Source: Nemertoderma westbladi (taxonomy: Eukaryota > Xenacoelomorpha > Nemertodermatida > Nemertodermatidae). From it: 64,000 nt of DNA. Made by a program: the position numbers and the translations under genes. Shown one piece after another: positions 34,460 to 47,000 of this stretch. The stretch covers positions 62,001-126,000 of the forward strand of contig JAUCBJ010008666.1 of assembly GCA_032718475.1 (NCBI GenBank), in the 5' to 3' direction. Each line of letters begins with the position of its first letter. Within the stretch, counting starts at the first letter, position 1. The notes under the pieces were generated by a model that was not told where the DNA came from, made no database searches, and saw nothing but the letters and a program-made list of their open reading frames with translations.

Positions 34460-37400
34460 ATGAGTGATGGGTAAGCGATATTTTTATATATATTGAATTA
34501 CATTATTATGTTTCTGTTTCATAATACCTATATTTCATGTTCGAATTTCATCTTCCAGACGTCGGGCCTTCTACAATATTGTACTATATTCACTCCTGGC
34601 ATTGCACCATACTGTATGTTCATTGTAGCGGGATATGTGTATGTATGCAAAGCATTATATGGTGCTTTTAGAGAGAGATGGGGGGGGGGGGGGGGGTCGT
34701 GGGGGGTCTGGTAGGTAATACGTTGATGTGTTATCGCAATCGGACAAGCTTCGGTAACGTTTTATTTTAATCACAAATAATTTACTTTCAGTTTAACTGA
34801 GGAACAGATCCATGAGTTCCGGGAGGCTTTTCATATGTTCGATAGAGACGGTGATGGAATCATCACTGTTAAGGAACTCGCCATGGTTATAAAGGGATTT
34901 GTTAGTGATATTACACCGGTAAGATGTTATATTTCAATCCGCAGAACTAAAGAGCTACAAATATACAGTATATGTATATAGGTATTGTATTGTATATTGT
35001 ATTTCTTAAACTACAGTGTGATGTTTAAAAAATAACATTCCCTCGCTATGACGTGAAGGTGAATGCATTTTATTCCCATATTTATACATATTTTACATGT
35101 TATATTATTCGTACTACGATCGTAGCGAGCAATAATTCATACCTTTTCAAATAAAATAACTAAAAGGGCGCAATTTAGTTTCTAGTACAGTAGGTCCTAC
35201 TTACTCCACCTGGACATTGGACGACCTGAAAATTACACCATAAAATAATTTCAAATTTTACATTGTCAAATACTCCATAACTGATCTTAAGTAGGAATTT
35301 TTACCCCGCGAGAATTTCGTAGAAATTTTCCCGCTCCATTATGGGATTTGTTCCTGTTTTACTTATTAGGCCTACGTTATTGATTTAATTACTGATGAAT
35401 TTACTTACTTTACAATGTTCAATGTTCATAGTCATTGTCAAATGAAACATAAAGCATACGGGAAACATTGCCTCTGGGGTGGCAAAGACCAAATTTTCGC
35501 CCCTCTTTGCCAATTCCGACCCCCCACCGTCAGCAAAAACTTATTTAAATAATTTATTTTAAAAATTGTATAATGTGGTGAGTGCGGGATTCGCTTGTGT
35601 TGGTGCAACCAAGAATAATACTTTACTACTTTGGACTAGTTGTAGGATGAACCAGTATTTGTGAAAATGTATAAACTTTTTAAAATTCAAAGGTATGGTA
35701 GGGCTACACACGTTAAATTATGATAAATGGGTGGGGGTTTAAATATGTAAGTGGGGTAGGGGAAGGTATAGGTGCCAAATGGAGAGGAAATTGTTTATGT
35801 TATACTCTTTTATACTGTATACTGCTACTTTCCTACTGTATAGTTCCCAATAGAAATAGAAGTGGCTACTGACCGGACCCTTTGACCGGACCGGACCCTC
35901 TAAATACCGTATTGAAGCTTTATATTTGATTTATATTTTACTTGTGTAGGCCTATTATTGACCGGACCCTTACTGCCACAAGTAAGTAACCGGCATAATC
36001 TTGTAACATGTGTTCACTTTCGTTTATTGTTTTGGTTCCCCCAACACGCCTTTGTAACCTACTCCTTTACTAACCTGCTCTTTTAAATGCAAAGGGGTCT
36101 GGTGAATGGGTCCGGTCAACGAGTCCGGTCAGTAGCCCTTGCCAATAGACGAGCGGGAACTTTTTAAACAACAATGTTGAGATTTTGTACATTTAAATCG
36201 CATTTTTTAAACAATTAATTCTTTGAAAAAAGTAATGATTTGACATTACCAGTTGCTACATCTCTTCAGTATATAATACTGTAGGAAAACGCTTTAATAC
36301 TAACAAATCCCCCCCTCCTTTAGGCCTGTATATCCCCCCTCCCCGTCCCGTACGCCTCATATGAACTGAAAGTATGTTATGTATACTGTAGATAATTATG
36401 TATCACAATATGTTCACAATAGTTAGAACCAAATTATCTTTCCAAAGGAATAAAGTTCACAAGAGGATTAACAAACCTCGATACCCGTTGGAATAATGTA
36501 AAACCGCAAATTAGCACCCTGAAGGAAGATCGTGAAATACCAATGGGCAAAAAGTTCGTGAAATACTAATGGGCAAAAAGTTCGTGAAATACTAATGGGA
36601 ACAAAGTTCGTGAAATACCAATGGGCAAAAAGTTCGTGAAATACTAATGGGCAAAAAGTTCGTGAAATACTAATGGGAACAAAGTTCGTGAAATACTAAT
36701 GGGAACAAAGTTCGTGAAATACTAATGGGAACAAAGTTCGTGAAATACTAATGGGAACAAAGTTCGTGAAATACTAATGGGAACAAAGTTCGTGAAATAC
36801 TAATGGGAACAAAGTTCGTGAAATACTAATGGGAACAAAGTTCGCGAGCGGCCAATCATTCCTACATTTTTATTGACATATTTTTAGTTGCATACAATGT
36901 AAATAATTATTATGCTTAAAAATTTAACAAAAAAACTGTTAATTTTAGGGGGAGTTACGAGCTATGGTTAGGGAGGTTGACAGCGACTCAAATGGAATGA
37001 TCGATTTTACTGAATTCCTTGCGATGATGTCAAAGAAAATGAAATGTTGTGGCGACCCCGAAGAATTAAAGGCGGCTTTCATGTAGGTTAAAATGCGCAA
37101 CAGTGATTTCAAGAACATTCAGTGATTATATTCTACATTTATTTATTACCCCAAATTATCACATGATTTACACTCCAAATTTATTGGTGAAAACGTAAAA
37201 TTCGTATCGAAAAAACGAGTGAAAAAAGGGGGAACGTTAACTTGGTTTAGTGTGTTCTTATTGTATCGGCCTATATATTATAATTATCTAATGTTTTACT
37301 AAAATTTCAATTTTTGGTGAAAAAAATAACTTTTAGGTGCGTCGAAAAAAGGCACCACAAAAATATTTGTTATATCCTAATGTCATTACCCTATAAACAC

Positions 37401-39318
37401 TATAGCTATAACATGGCTCGCCCCATATATATATATATATATATATAATAATATTTTAAGATTTCAAAAAGTGACAACTTATATGATCAATCACTAAAAA
37501 TTTATTTTTTTATTATTATTAGCTTTCGATAGCTCTCTCTATCTTTTTCAAATAAACGATATTCTAGAATTAATGCACTACAAATAATAATACTACCCTA
37601 GCAACTAATGAGTTTGTTAAATCTGTGAATCTTTTCATCCCTCATCAATCGTTTCAAGCCCTTAAAGTAAAAAAAGACAAGCCTAGAAAGAATAAAAAGA
37701 AACAACTTTTCTATGTACACAATAATGACCCTCTATTACCTAACCCCAAGGTGATTATTTCAAAACATTCCACAATTCTAGATGAACATTCAATGACAAA
37801 ATCTTTTTGGAATAGTCATAAATTGGAAGTTGTAACTCGCCGCGCACCAACCTTAAAGAATATCCTTGCGCCATCCAGACTGAGGTGTACAAGGGAACTT
37901 TCACCTTGTGATTTTCTAGGAGTTCATAAATGTGACAAAGCGGCATGTGTCCCCTGTAAAGTATTATTACCTTTAAAATATGTCAGCTCAACAACTAACA
38001 AAAGCCACAGGGTTTATATAAAGAATGATTTATCTTGCAATGCTAAAAATGTTATTTATGTGGTGACTTGCCTTAAATGTAACTTATTTGGTATCGGTTC
38101 AACAGAGGACTTAAAGCCTAGGATAGCCAACTACAAGACAAAGATAATTAATGACAAACCATCGACTGCCATCGACAGACATTTTACTACCTCGGGTCAT
38201 TCTTACAATGCACACTTCAGAATTACACCATTTGATTGTCTACCGATCTCAGCAAACAAAAAACAGAACCGACAAAAACTCAGAATTAAAGAGGGAGAAT
38301 GGCAGTGCCGGTTGGAAACTTTACAACCAATGGGTTTGAATGTTCTCAACGAGGCAGTGATCAATAACTTTGGACTTGATGTTTTCAATCCTTAAGAATT
38401 ATAAAGATTAAAGATTCACAGATTTAACAAACTCATTAGTTGCTAGGGTAGTATTATTATTTGTAGTGCATTAATTCTAGAATATCGTTTATTTGAAAAA
38501 GATAGAGAGAGCTATCGAAAGCTAATAATAATAAAAAAATAAATTTTTAGTGATTGATCATATAAGTTGTCACTTTTTGAAATCTTAAAATATTATTATA
38601 CTAAAACAACTTGATCTCACACCCTACAGTCATATTCCCTAACTTTCTTTACTTAATTTAAACTTATATATATGTATATATATATATAGGCCTATGCCTG
38701 GTGATGGAGTACCGTATCAATTAGGCCTATTAGCGCTATAGACAGCGCGGTGTCTGATATCATGATACTGTGATATATACTGATATATTATTACGATATT
38801 ATGTTTTATATTATATCTGACCGCCTAGTTCATTTACCCGCGTTCCAAGACATAACATGGCGCATCGTGCAGGATATATATGTGATATATATAAAATCTA
38901 TCAAAATAAAATAGAAGACATGTTTGGCGTTTGGCAGCAACCCCCATATGTGAGGACTGCTCGAAGTTGTAGCTAGAGAAAATTTATGCATTCTTAATTC
39001 AATTAGCCAATCATTTAATAACTAGACCTATTTTATTAAAATAAATGAAGGCCTAATAACAAGGTACCTGAATCACATTGCAGATTAAGGTTGTCTGATT
39101 CATTTTACCATTATTGTTATCATCCATCTTGTCACTTTAGGCTGTTCGATAGAGACAAGGACGGTGCTATACCAACATCTGAGTTCCGCGATGTACTTAC
39201 ATCGATTGGAGAGCGGTTCACTCAAGAGGAAGTCGACGAAATGATAAGAGAACTGGATGTGTCTAACAGCGGGAAAATTAAATGGGAAACTTTCATTAAG
39301 ATTATAACATCTGGGTGA
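34460..39318 (+). CDS. Calmodulin-like EF-hand protein, four exons
   Basis: Exons 34460-34470, 34792-34918, 36949-37082 and 39141-39318, all with GT...AG introns and consistent phase, give exactly 149 residues, the length of calmodulin with its Met. The N-terminus is [19 protein letters not shown] loops: 21-32 ([12 protein letters not shown]), 57-68 ([12 protein letters not shown]), 94-105 ([12 protein letters not shown]) and 130-141 ([12 protein letters not shown]). The first three keep D1, D3 or S/N at 5, G6 and E12. The fourth has T at position 12, so it probably does not bind calcium well. It is too diverged for canonical calmodulin, which is nearly invariant in animals, so it is a paralogue or a troponin C-like protein. 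It would act as a calcium sensor. Introns 2 and 3 are each about 2 kb and hold repeats. Confidence 0.88.
34680..34697. repeat. Poly-G tract in intron 1
   Basis: A run of about 17 G in the first intron of the calmodulin-like gene. Confidence 0.7.
36013..36070 (-). repeat. Dispersed copy of the 68-bp repeat unit
   Basis: CGTTTATTGTTTTGGTT and TTTGTAACCTACTCC are the complement of the minisatellite unit at 14.8 kb. In intron 2 of the calmodulin-like gene. Confidence 0.65.
36531..36845 (+). repeat. 26-bp minisatellite, 12 copies, intron 2
   Basis: Twelve units beginning CGTGAAATACTAATGGG, exactly 26 bp apart (36531, 36557, 36583 and so on). Early units read GGGCAAAAAGTT, later ones GGGAACAAAGTT; the later ones are identical, showing recent expansion at the 3' side. 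Confidence 0.92.
37421..37448. repeat. TA microsatellite
   Basis: (AT)n of about 28 bp immediately left of the GIY-YIG element's left arm; a related TATATA stretch lies at 38667-38689 beyond the right arm. Confidence 0.75.
37444..38600 (+). mobile_element. GIY-YIG element with perfect 191-bp terminal inverted repeats
   Basis: 37444-37634 and 38410-38600 are exact reverse complements over 191 bp as far as I can check. They enclose one ORF, and the element is 1157 bp in total. It lies in intron 3 of the calmodulin-like gene, beside a TA-rich tract. The termini read TATAATAATATTTTAAG. Absence of mismatches suggests recent insertion or gene conversion between arms. No RT is present. It could be a truncated Penelope-like element with inverted terminal repeats, or a DNA-type element relying on the GIY-YIG protein. 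Confidence 0.8.
37625..38395 (+). CDS. GIY-YIG endonuclease protein (Penelope-like C-terminus)
   Basis: 256 codons from GTG at 37625. The frame stays open upstream to about 37585 with no ATG, and the first ATG is residue 57, so the start is undetermined. The ORF begins inside the left inverted repeat and stops just before the right one. Residues 71-80 ([10 protein letters not shown]) and 103-111 (CDKAACVPC) match the conserved lead-in and cysteine finger of Penelope-like endonucleases. NVIYVV (142-147) and FGIGST (155-160) are the GIY and YIG strands; the Y of YIG is F-G here. R166 fits the catalytic arginine and E223/E231 in [11 protein letters not shown] the glutamate. The tail MGLNVLNE is also typical. 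No stop codons. The RT domain of an autonomous element is missing. Confidence 0.75.
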   Translation: MNLFIPHQSFQALKVKKDKPRKNKKKQLFYVHNNDPLLPNPKVIISKHSTILDEHSMTKSFWNSHKLEVVTRRAPTLKNILAPSRLRCTRELSPCDFLGVHKCDKAACVPCKVLLPLKYVSSTTNKSHRVYIKNDLSCNAKNVIYVVTCLKCNLFGIGSTEDLKPRIANYKTKIINDKPSTAIDRHFTTSGHSYNAHFRITPFDCLPISANKKQNRQKLRIKEGEWQCRLETLQPMGLNVLNEAVINNFGLDVFNP

Positions 39319-39663
39319 CCCGTCATTGTCAGATCAGATCCCGAAATAACAAGAATTGTAAAGAATTGTGCAATCCGTTAACCTTCTGGCGTTTGTGCTG
39401 CGAGCTACGAGTTTGATCGGTCACATTCGCTGCTATCCCTCTCTGCTCGCAACCCACACGGTACTCGATTTGGCTAACTCAAAACTAATACATATCTATA
39501 TGTCATCCTCGCCAGGCTATATAAAAGTACAATTAATTAATAATATTGATGGTTAGATGTTGGAAATGAAAAATTTACTGGTAGTTATTAACCTCAGGCG
39601 AACTTGAACTCTTTTCAGGGGAAAATTGTTGCAAATAATATAATACCAGCAATTTCGTGAAAA

Positions 39664-39669
39664 AATAAA
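39664..39669 (+). terminator. Possible polyadenylation signal AATAAA
   Basis: Lies 346 bases after the stop of the calmodulin-like gene. No other AATAAA is closer. It would give a 3' UTR of about 370 bases. Confidence 0.4.
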
Positions 39670-39689
39670 ACTGAAACCTGTGCTATTGA

Positions 39690-39742
39690 CTTTCGTTTAT
39701 TGTTTTCGTTACAAAATCTTGCCACCGTGACCTCTTTCTTGT
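39690..39742 (-). repeat. Dispersed copy of the 68-bp repeat unit
   Basis: CGTTTATTGTTTTCGTTAC, then GCCACCGTGACCTC, matching the complement of the 68-bp minisatellite unit with several changes. Confidence 0.6.
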
Positions 39743-39774
39743 AAGCCGTACGCCTACATGCTGATTACAAAGCT

Positions 39775-39834
39775 GTTTGGTTTAGCGGTGATATTCCCGG
39801 GCTTCTAATCATGAGGCAGTGATTCTATCCCTAC
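39775..39834 (+). repeat. Possible tRNA-derived SINE remnant
   Basis: GGTTTAGCGGTGATATTCCC followed by GGCTTCTAATCATGAGG and GTGATTCTATCCC has the spacing of a tRNA A box, anticodon arm and B box, but stems do not pair well. Not a functional tRNA. The call is weak. Confidence 0.3.
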
Positions 39835-39867
39835 AACGTTGTTTGGGTACATACTGTACATGGCGCA

Positions 39868-40040
39868 GTGGCGACACGGCTAATGCCGCGTTGCGGAAAG
39901 TCGCGTTACGGCTAATTTTCAGAGTAGCCGTAACGCGACTTTGAAACTCGCGGTACGGCTACTCAAAAAGTCTCGTTACGGCTACTCTCCGAAAAAATTT
40001 GCCGTAACGCGACAGTAGCCGTTACGCGATGACACCCTGT
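39868..40040. repeat. Cluster of inverted GTCGCGTTACGGCTA words
   Basis: The word TCGCGTTACGGCTA or a close variant occurs about six times in both orientations within 170 bp (for example 39901, complement at 39927-39940, 39950, 39972, complement at 40001-40013, 40016). It is GC- and CpG-rich in AT-rich DNA and can fold into several alternative hairpins. Confidence 0.75.
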
Positions 40041-43000
40041 ACATTGCGTAATGAAAGTCGCCCCACTAAGGCTACACCAGGGTTTCGAAAATTACTTAGT
40101 CCTTAATGAATACCTGGACTAAACCAAATACACCCAAAAATAAATAATTAAAAAGCAAAATAATTAAAAGGCTGTACCATCACCTAATAACACAATAAAA
40201 TGTTAACATATACAGATGATTAAATAATACTTAATACTGTACTACAGTAGTCATAATTATTTGTAATGAGGACTCATACTCCACTGCACTAAGTATTCAC
40301 ATCACCTCAGTCAGTCGTAATCTACCTATATCTATGCTTAAAGTCAGTATGAAAACTGAATATGGATAACTTTGTAAACCCATTTGTTCCAAAAAAATGG
40401 CACTTTTTGTGCAGGTCGGTTTTTTTCAAAAATTATATTAATTTTGTGGCTTTATATATGTAAAATATCTCATGTGTAAGTATCAGAAATCCCACCTGGT
40501 TTGAAATTCTCGGTCCAAAACCTTGGCAAAATGGACCTCGATATACTATCTTCTATAAAAAGTTCTGCACAAATTTATTGTTTTTGAAAAATTTACGTTA
40601 TAGTATGTTCGAACCAGATTTTAGGAATCAAATATTTTGTGATAGAAAAAGTGTAGCAGTTACAAAATAGTTTCTCTAAGATCCAAATGACCATGTTTAA
40701 CAATACCTCGATTGTACACGATTGATTACGACTCATGATTGTAGCCCTAAAGCTGCTGAACATTTTGGTATATGTTTGATGAGAATTGAGTAAAAAATAA
40801 AGAAGTAGTAGGGAATTATAGTGAGGAAAAATGTCAAAATCGACAAGCTGAGAGAAATAATGTTTTATACAGAGTCATGAATATTAGGTATTAAATATCA
40901 GCTTTGTTGTTGAACAACTTTCTGTTTTGTGGTCAAAATTAATTTAATGGTGAAAGGCTGATGTCACCACATGAAAGCCCTTCTACTGTAGAACTATCAA
41001 ACTACAAAAACAGATAAAAACATTTTTTTTTGAACAGTTGGTAAATTTTCGAAAATTTCACTTCCGTTTGGGGTAATGGTCCCCTTAAGGGGATATAGTG
41101 TTGGCTTGTGGTTTGCGCCCTGTCAAATTTTATACTGATTTACTTTAACAAAGATTCTTCCGTTCATGAAATTTACCAGAATTAAACAATAATTTAGAAA
41201 TCAATGATAGCGGTATCATACAGTAGTTTTAAAAGTAGGGGGGAACACCTACTTTTACCGATGCAACGTAATAAATTTTTCAAAAATAATCACGAATTTT
41301 CTGCTGAAACATTTTCTTACATAAGTTTTCAAAATCTAACAACACATTTTTGACGGACTGTTTCGCTGCTAACCGATTAAAATTGATGTGATCGTTTTTT
41401 AAAGAAATAGATAGAAAAAGTGTGATTTAAGCCATTTTTGATACAAACTTACAAGTTTCTTTTGAATTAACTGCCAGATCTACACCAAATCTCACGTTTA
41501 ATTTATGCCTTTGGATTTGTTATTTGTACATTTTTAAATGCGCAAAAATATAATTCGTATAAAAATTTGACAGGGTTTCAACCCACATCCACCTAACCCG
41601 CCACTCCCATAATTAAATTAATTTAAAATACTGTAGGGCTACTGTAAGAACACAGCTCTCTCAGTGTAGGCCTAGTGTCTGTAGAGTACAGATAAGTTTA
41701 TATAATACAATGTAGTCTGCTTTCTAATACCAATTGTAGTAATCGAATCCGCCGGATGACTCCGTAGTGGTAGTGGTTGGTTCTGGAAAACCTGAATGTA
41801 GTATAAATAATTATAATTATTATATGATATTAATGTAATGAATGTCCTAAAATTTATCAAAAAACCAATATGACACTGAGACACCAATCACTAAGTAACC
41901 AATAAAGCATACAAACCTATAATAAACCAACAAATTTATCGTACGTACTGTAATGTTTTCTTACACCTATGAAATAAAGTACTAAAGTTAATGTGCAACT
42001 CTAAAAAATTAAAAATTAAAAAATAATATATTAATGGATATTAATAATTAATTAATAATTATGATTAATAATCCTTAAATTTAATTATTATTATATATAA
42101 TATGTTTTATTTATAAACAATACATAGGAAAAAACAGTTATTTAAAATATAATTGATTAAAAATCGACGTAGGTTAGGTTTTCCTGGTTTTTTATTGAGT
42201 TGGTATAAATTATACAAAAATTATTTACTGAATCTATTGAGATTTTAGACACCATCAGTTAAATGTTCTCCCGCTAGAGGGCTACATGTCAGTGCTAGAC
42301 AACCGGCTAGGTCGTTCAAAGGACTGTCTGCAGTTCTGCATTCTGCCGCCGATAGATCCAACTCTCAATTCATTATTTATGATCCGTTCAATCTGAAACT
42401 TGTCCGATATGTTCTAGAACACAATCTACGTATTGGTGGGGACGGTAATGGGTCTCCAATGTTCGAAATTATGAAAGTGAAAACCTTCCACCGTTTCCTA
42501 GATTTTAATTCGTTTAAGCTGAATCATGGCATGTACTTGCACAGTGGTTGCGTCATTGTGAGGACGCTAATCCATCTGCATTTCTCCAGTTTACCGCTAG
42601 TTGGTTGAAATGAAAACATTTCAGAAATGTCTGAACATGACCTACTATAGAAACGACCCGCCAAGCTGCTGCAAAGCCCCTAAATTTAATGGGCCAGTTA
42701 TTTTGTCATAGATAAAACCCCTGAAACAATGTCAGGCGTGTCGGAAGTACTTGTCCCTCAGGCGTGTCGGAAGTACTTGTCCCTATCTAAAATTATGTCC
42801 TCTTTCAGATGAGACAAATAAAAAAAATTTAAAAAAATTTAAACAAAACAAAAAAAATTCAATAGCTCCAGTAGTTTTCGAGATATGAGGAGTTCCTGGC
42901 ACCCATACCATATCAACACCTTGGGTATAACACAACATCTTGGGTATAACCATGAAACCATACTATGCTTTTTTGGTTTGTTGAATTCATTATTAGTAAT

Positions 43001-44073
43001 CGAAAGCAAGATTAGAAGCAACATTTTCATTTTTTTTATTAATATAATATACTAAGAGCACCAAAAGTGCATTTAAACATAGTAGTAGGCAGTTAAGTGT
43101 GGTAGCACCGGGACAGAGATCCCTACCGGTACCTGCCAGGGTAGGTACCTAACCGGGACCCAGCTCTTTATATTCCAGTGCAGCAGTAGGCAGGTAGATA
43201 CCGGTACCTATGTTGTACCGACATGTTGTAGCGTACGTCATGTACATTACGTACGGTCGACGGTAACGGGCCTAACTTCCTAATTCATATCCTCAGCAAT
43301 CAGTCCCAGACCAAGCTATTCCAGTACACAGGCAAACAGGCCTATTAGCTAACCCGCTATTACTATTTATGTGACTGGTACGGTACCCGGTAGGCTTCCC
43401 TATATAGTTTGTTATACAGTACAGTAGTACACAACAAATAATAGGCCTACCTGATAAGAAATGAATATTTAATTTCGCGACAATTTTATTAAATAATTTA
43501 TGTAATTTTCTTATAGAAAAGCAACGCGTGGCTAATTTTATCTAAAAGTTGGTACCCGGTGTTATTTTTTTATGCTCTTTATATTTTCGACTGTGTTCGA
43601 TTGTGGTCGGCAGTTTTTGGAGTGTGTTCGGGTGTGTTCGCTTGTGATCTGTAAAAATAACTATCCGGGTAGGATCAATGCTACAGTGATATTTCCTATT
43701 TAGTTTATGAATTTTTTGGCAAGGATGGTCCTCAGTAAATTTGTGCGTATAAATGTATGCACGTATTGCTAATTTGTTTGTTAATTATGGCAAATACAAT
43801 GTAGTAAATAATATATTAATGGATATTAATAATTAATTAATAATTATGACTAATAATCCTTAAATTTAATTGCTCACCGCAGTCGCAGCACATTTCATCG
43901 TATCCATTTCCGCAATGAACGTAATCGTCGCATCGTTGCTTCGCTACAACCGGGAGACATCTGTAGTCGCAGAAATATTGTACCGTACCGATGTCAGATA
44001 AATCGCCAGGACAATTACCTTGGGAAATTGTTGATTATCTACTTGGAATATCTATTATACATTATATCATAAT
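40041..44073. other. Non-coding AT-rich region
   Basis: Four kb without a credible ORF or RNA gene. It holds a 65-bp direct repeat (42022-42086 and 43808-43872) and an adjacent 26-bp duplication near 42731-42783 (AGGCGTGTCGGAAGTACTTG). Long T- and A-rich tracts occur elsewhere. Confidence 0.5.
42022..43872. repeat. 65-bp direct repeat pair 1.8 kb apart
   Basis: AATAATATATTAATGGATAT onward through AATCCTTAAATTTAATT occurs at 42022-42086 and 43808-43872 with one or two differences (GATTAAT against GACTAAT). The intervening 1.7 kb has no coding content. This could be the trace of a duplication or a pair of short repeat copies. Confidence 0.7.
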
Positions 44074-47000
44074 AGTATATGTTATATTAGTTAGTTATTG
44101 TATCTGTTATATTAGTTAGTTATTGTATCTGTTATATTAGTTAGTAATTGTATCTGTTATATTAGTTAGTAATTGTATCTGTTATATTAGTTAGTAATTA
44201 ATTGTATCTGTTATATTAGTTAGTAATTGTATCTGTTATATTAGTTAGTATTTGTATCTGTTATATTAGTTAGTAATTCATTGTATCTGTTATATTAGTT
44301 AGTAATTGTATCTGTTATATTAGTTAGTAATTAATTGTATCTGTTATATTAGTTAGTAATTGTATCTGTTATATTAGTTAGTAATTAATTGTATCTGTTA
44401 TATTAGTTAGTAATTGTATCTGTTATATTAGTTAGTAATTAATTGTATCTGTTATATTAGTTAGTAATTGTATATGTTATATTAGTTAGTAATTGTATCT
44501 GTTATATTAGTTAGTAATTAATTGTATATGTTATATTAGTTAGTAATTAATTGTATCTGTTATATTAGTTAGTAATTAATTGTATCTGTTATATTAGTTA
44601 GTAATTGTATCTGTTATATTAGTTAGTAATTAATTGTATCTGTTATATTAGTTAGTAATTGTATCTGTTATATTAGTTAGTAATTAATTGTATCTGTTAT
44701 ATTAGTTAGTAATTGTATCTGTTATATTAGTTAGTAATTAATTGTATCTGTTATATTAGTTAGTAATTGTATCTGTTATATTAGTTAGTAATTAATTGTA
44801 TCTGTTATATTAGTTAGTAATTGTATATGTTATATTAGTTAGTAATTGTATCTGTTATATTAGTTAGTAATTAATTGTATATGTTATATTAGTTAGTAAT
44901 TAATTGTATCTGTTATATTAGTTAGTAATTAATTGTATCTGTTATATTAGTTAGTAATTGTATCTGTTATATTAGTTAGTAATTAATTGTATCTGTTATA
45001 TTAGTTAGTAATTGTATCTGTTATATTAGTTAGTAATTAATTGTATCTGTTATATTAGTTAGTAATTGTATCTGTTATATTAGTTAGTAATTAATTGTAT
45101 CTGTTATATTAGTTAGTAATTGTATCTGTTATATTAGTTAGTAATTAATTGTATATGTTATATTAGTTAGTAATTAATTGTATCTGTTATATTAGTTAGT
45201 AATTAATTGTATCTGTTATATTAGTTAGTAATTGTATCTGTTATATTAGTTAGTAATTAATTGTATCTGTTATATTAGTTAGTAATTGTATCTGTTATAT
45301 TAGTTAGTAATTAATTGTATCTGTTACATTAGTTAGTAATTGTATCTGTTATATTAGTTAGTAATTAATTGTATCTGTTATATTAGTTAGTAATTGTATC
45401 TGTTATATTAGTTAGTAATTAATTGTATCTGTTATATTAGTTAGTAAATGTATATGTTATATTAGTTAGTAATTGTATCTGTTATATTAGTTAGTAATTA
45501 ATTGTATATGTTATATTAGTTAGTAATTAATTGTATATGTTATATTAGTTAGTAATTAATTGTATCTGTTATATTAGTTAGTAATTGTATCTGTTATATT
45601 AGTTAGTAATTAATTGTATATGTTATATTAGTTAGTAATTAATTGTATCTGTTATATTAGTTAGTAATTAATTGTATCTGTTATATTAGTTAGTAATTGT
45701 ATCTGTTATATTAGTTAGTAATTAATTGTATCTGTTATATTAGTTAGTAATTGTATCTGTTATATTAGTTAGTAATTGTATCTGTTATATTAGTTAGTAA
45801 TTGTATCTGTTATATTAGTTAGTAATTGTATCTGTTATATTAGTTAGTAATTGTATCTGTTATATTAGTTAGTAATTGTATCTGTTATATTAGTTAGTAA
45901 TTGTATCTGTTATATTAGTTAGTAATTGTATCTGTTATATTAGTTAGTTATTGTATCTGTTATATTAGTTAGTTATTGTATCTGTTATATTAGTTAGTAA
46001 TTGTATCTGTTATATTAGTTAGTAATTGTATCTGTTATATTAGTTAGTAATTGTATCTGTTATATTAGTTAGTAATTGTATCTGTTATATTAGTTAGTTA
46101 TTGTATCTGTTATATTAGTTAGTTATTGTATCTGTTATATTAGTTAGTAATTGTATCTGTTATATTAGTTAGTAATTAATTGTATCTGTTATATTAGTTA
46201 GTAATTGTATCTGTTATATTAGTTAGTTATTGTATCTGTTATATTAGTTAGTAATTGTATCTGTTATATTAGTTAGTAATTAATTGTATCTGTTATATTA
46301 GTTAGTAATTGTATCTGTTATATTAGTTAGTAATTGTATCTGTTATATTAGTTAGTAATTGTATATGTTATATTAGTTAGTTATTGTATCTGTTATATTA
46401 GTTAGTAATTGTATCTGTTATATTAGTTAGTAATTGTATCTGTTATATTAGTTAGTAATTGTATCTGTTATATTAGTTAGTAATTGTATCTGTTATATTA
46501 GTTAGTAATTCATTGTATCTGTTATATTAGTTAGTTATTGTATCTGTTATATTAGTTAGTAATTGTATCTGTTATATTAGTTAGTAATTGTATCTGTTAT
46601 ATTAGTTAGTAATTAATTGTATCTGTTATATTAGTTAGTAATTGTATCTGTTATATTAGTTAGTTATTGTATCTGTTATATTAGTTAGTAATTGTATCTG
46701 TTATATTAGTTAGTAATTGTATCTGTTATATTAGTTAGTAATTGTATCTGTTATATTAGTTAGTAATTGTATCTGTTATATTAGTTAGTAATTCATTGTA
46801 TCTGTTATATTAGTTAGTTATTGTATCTGTTATATTAGTTAGTAATTGTATCTGTTATATTAGTTAGTAATTGTATCTGTTATATTAGTTAGTAATTGTG
46901 TCTGTTATATTAGTTAGTAATTGTATCTGTTATATTAGTTAGTAATTAATTGTATCTGTTATATTAGTAATTGTATCTGTTATATTAGTTAGTAATTGTA

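Noticed and set aside
39775-39834. Functional tRNA gene
   Set aside because: A- and B-box-like words are present but the acceptor and anticodon stems do not pair; kept only as a weak SINE remnant.
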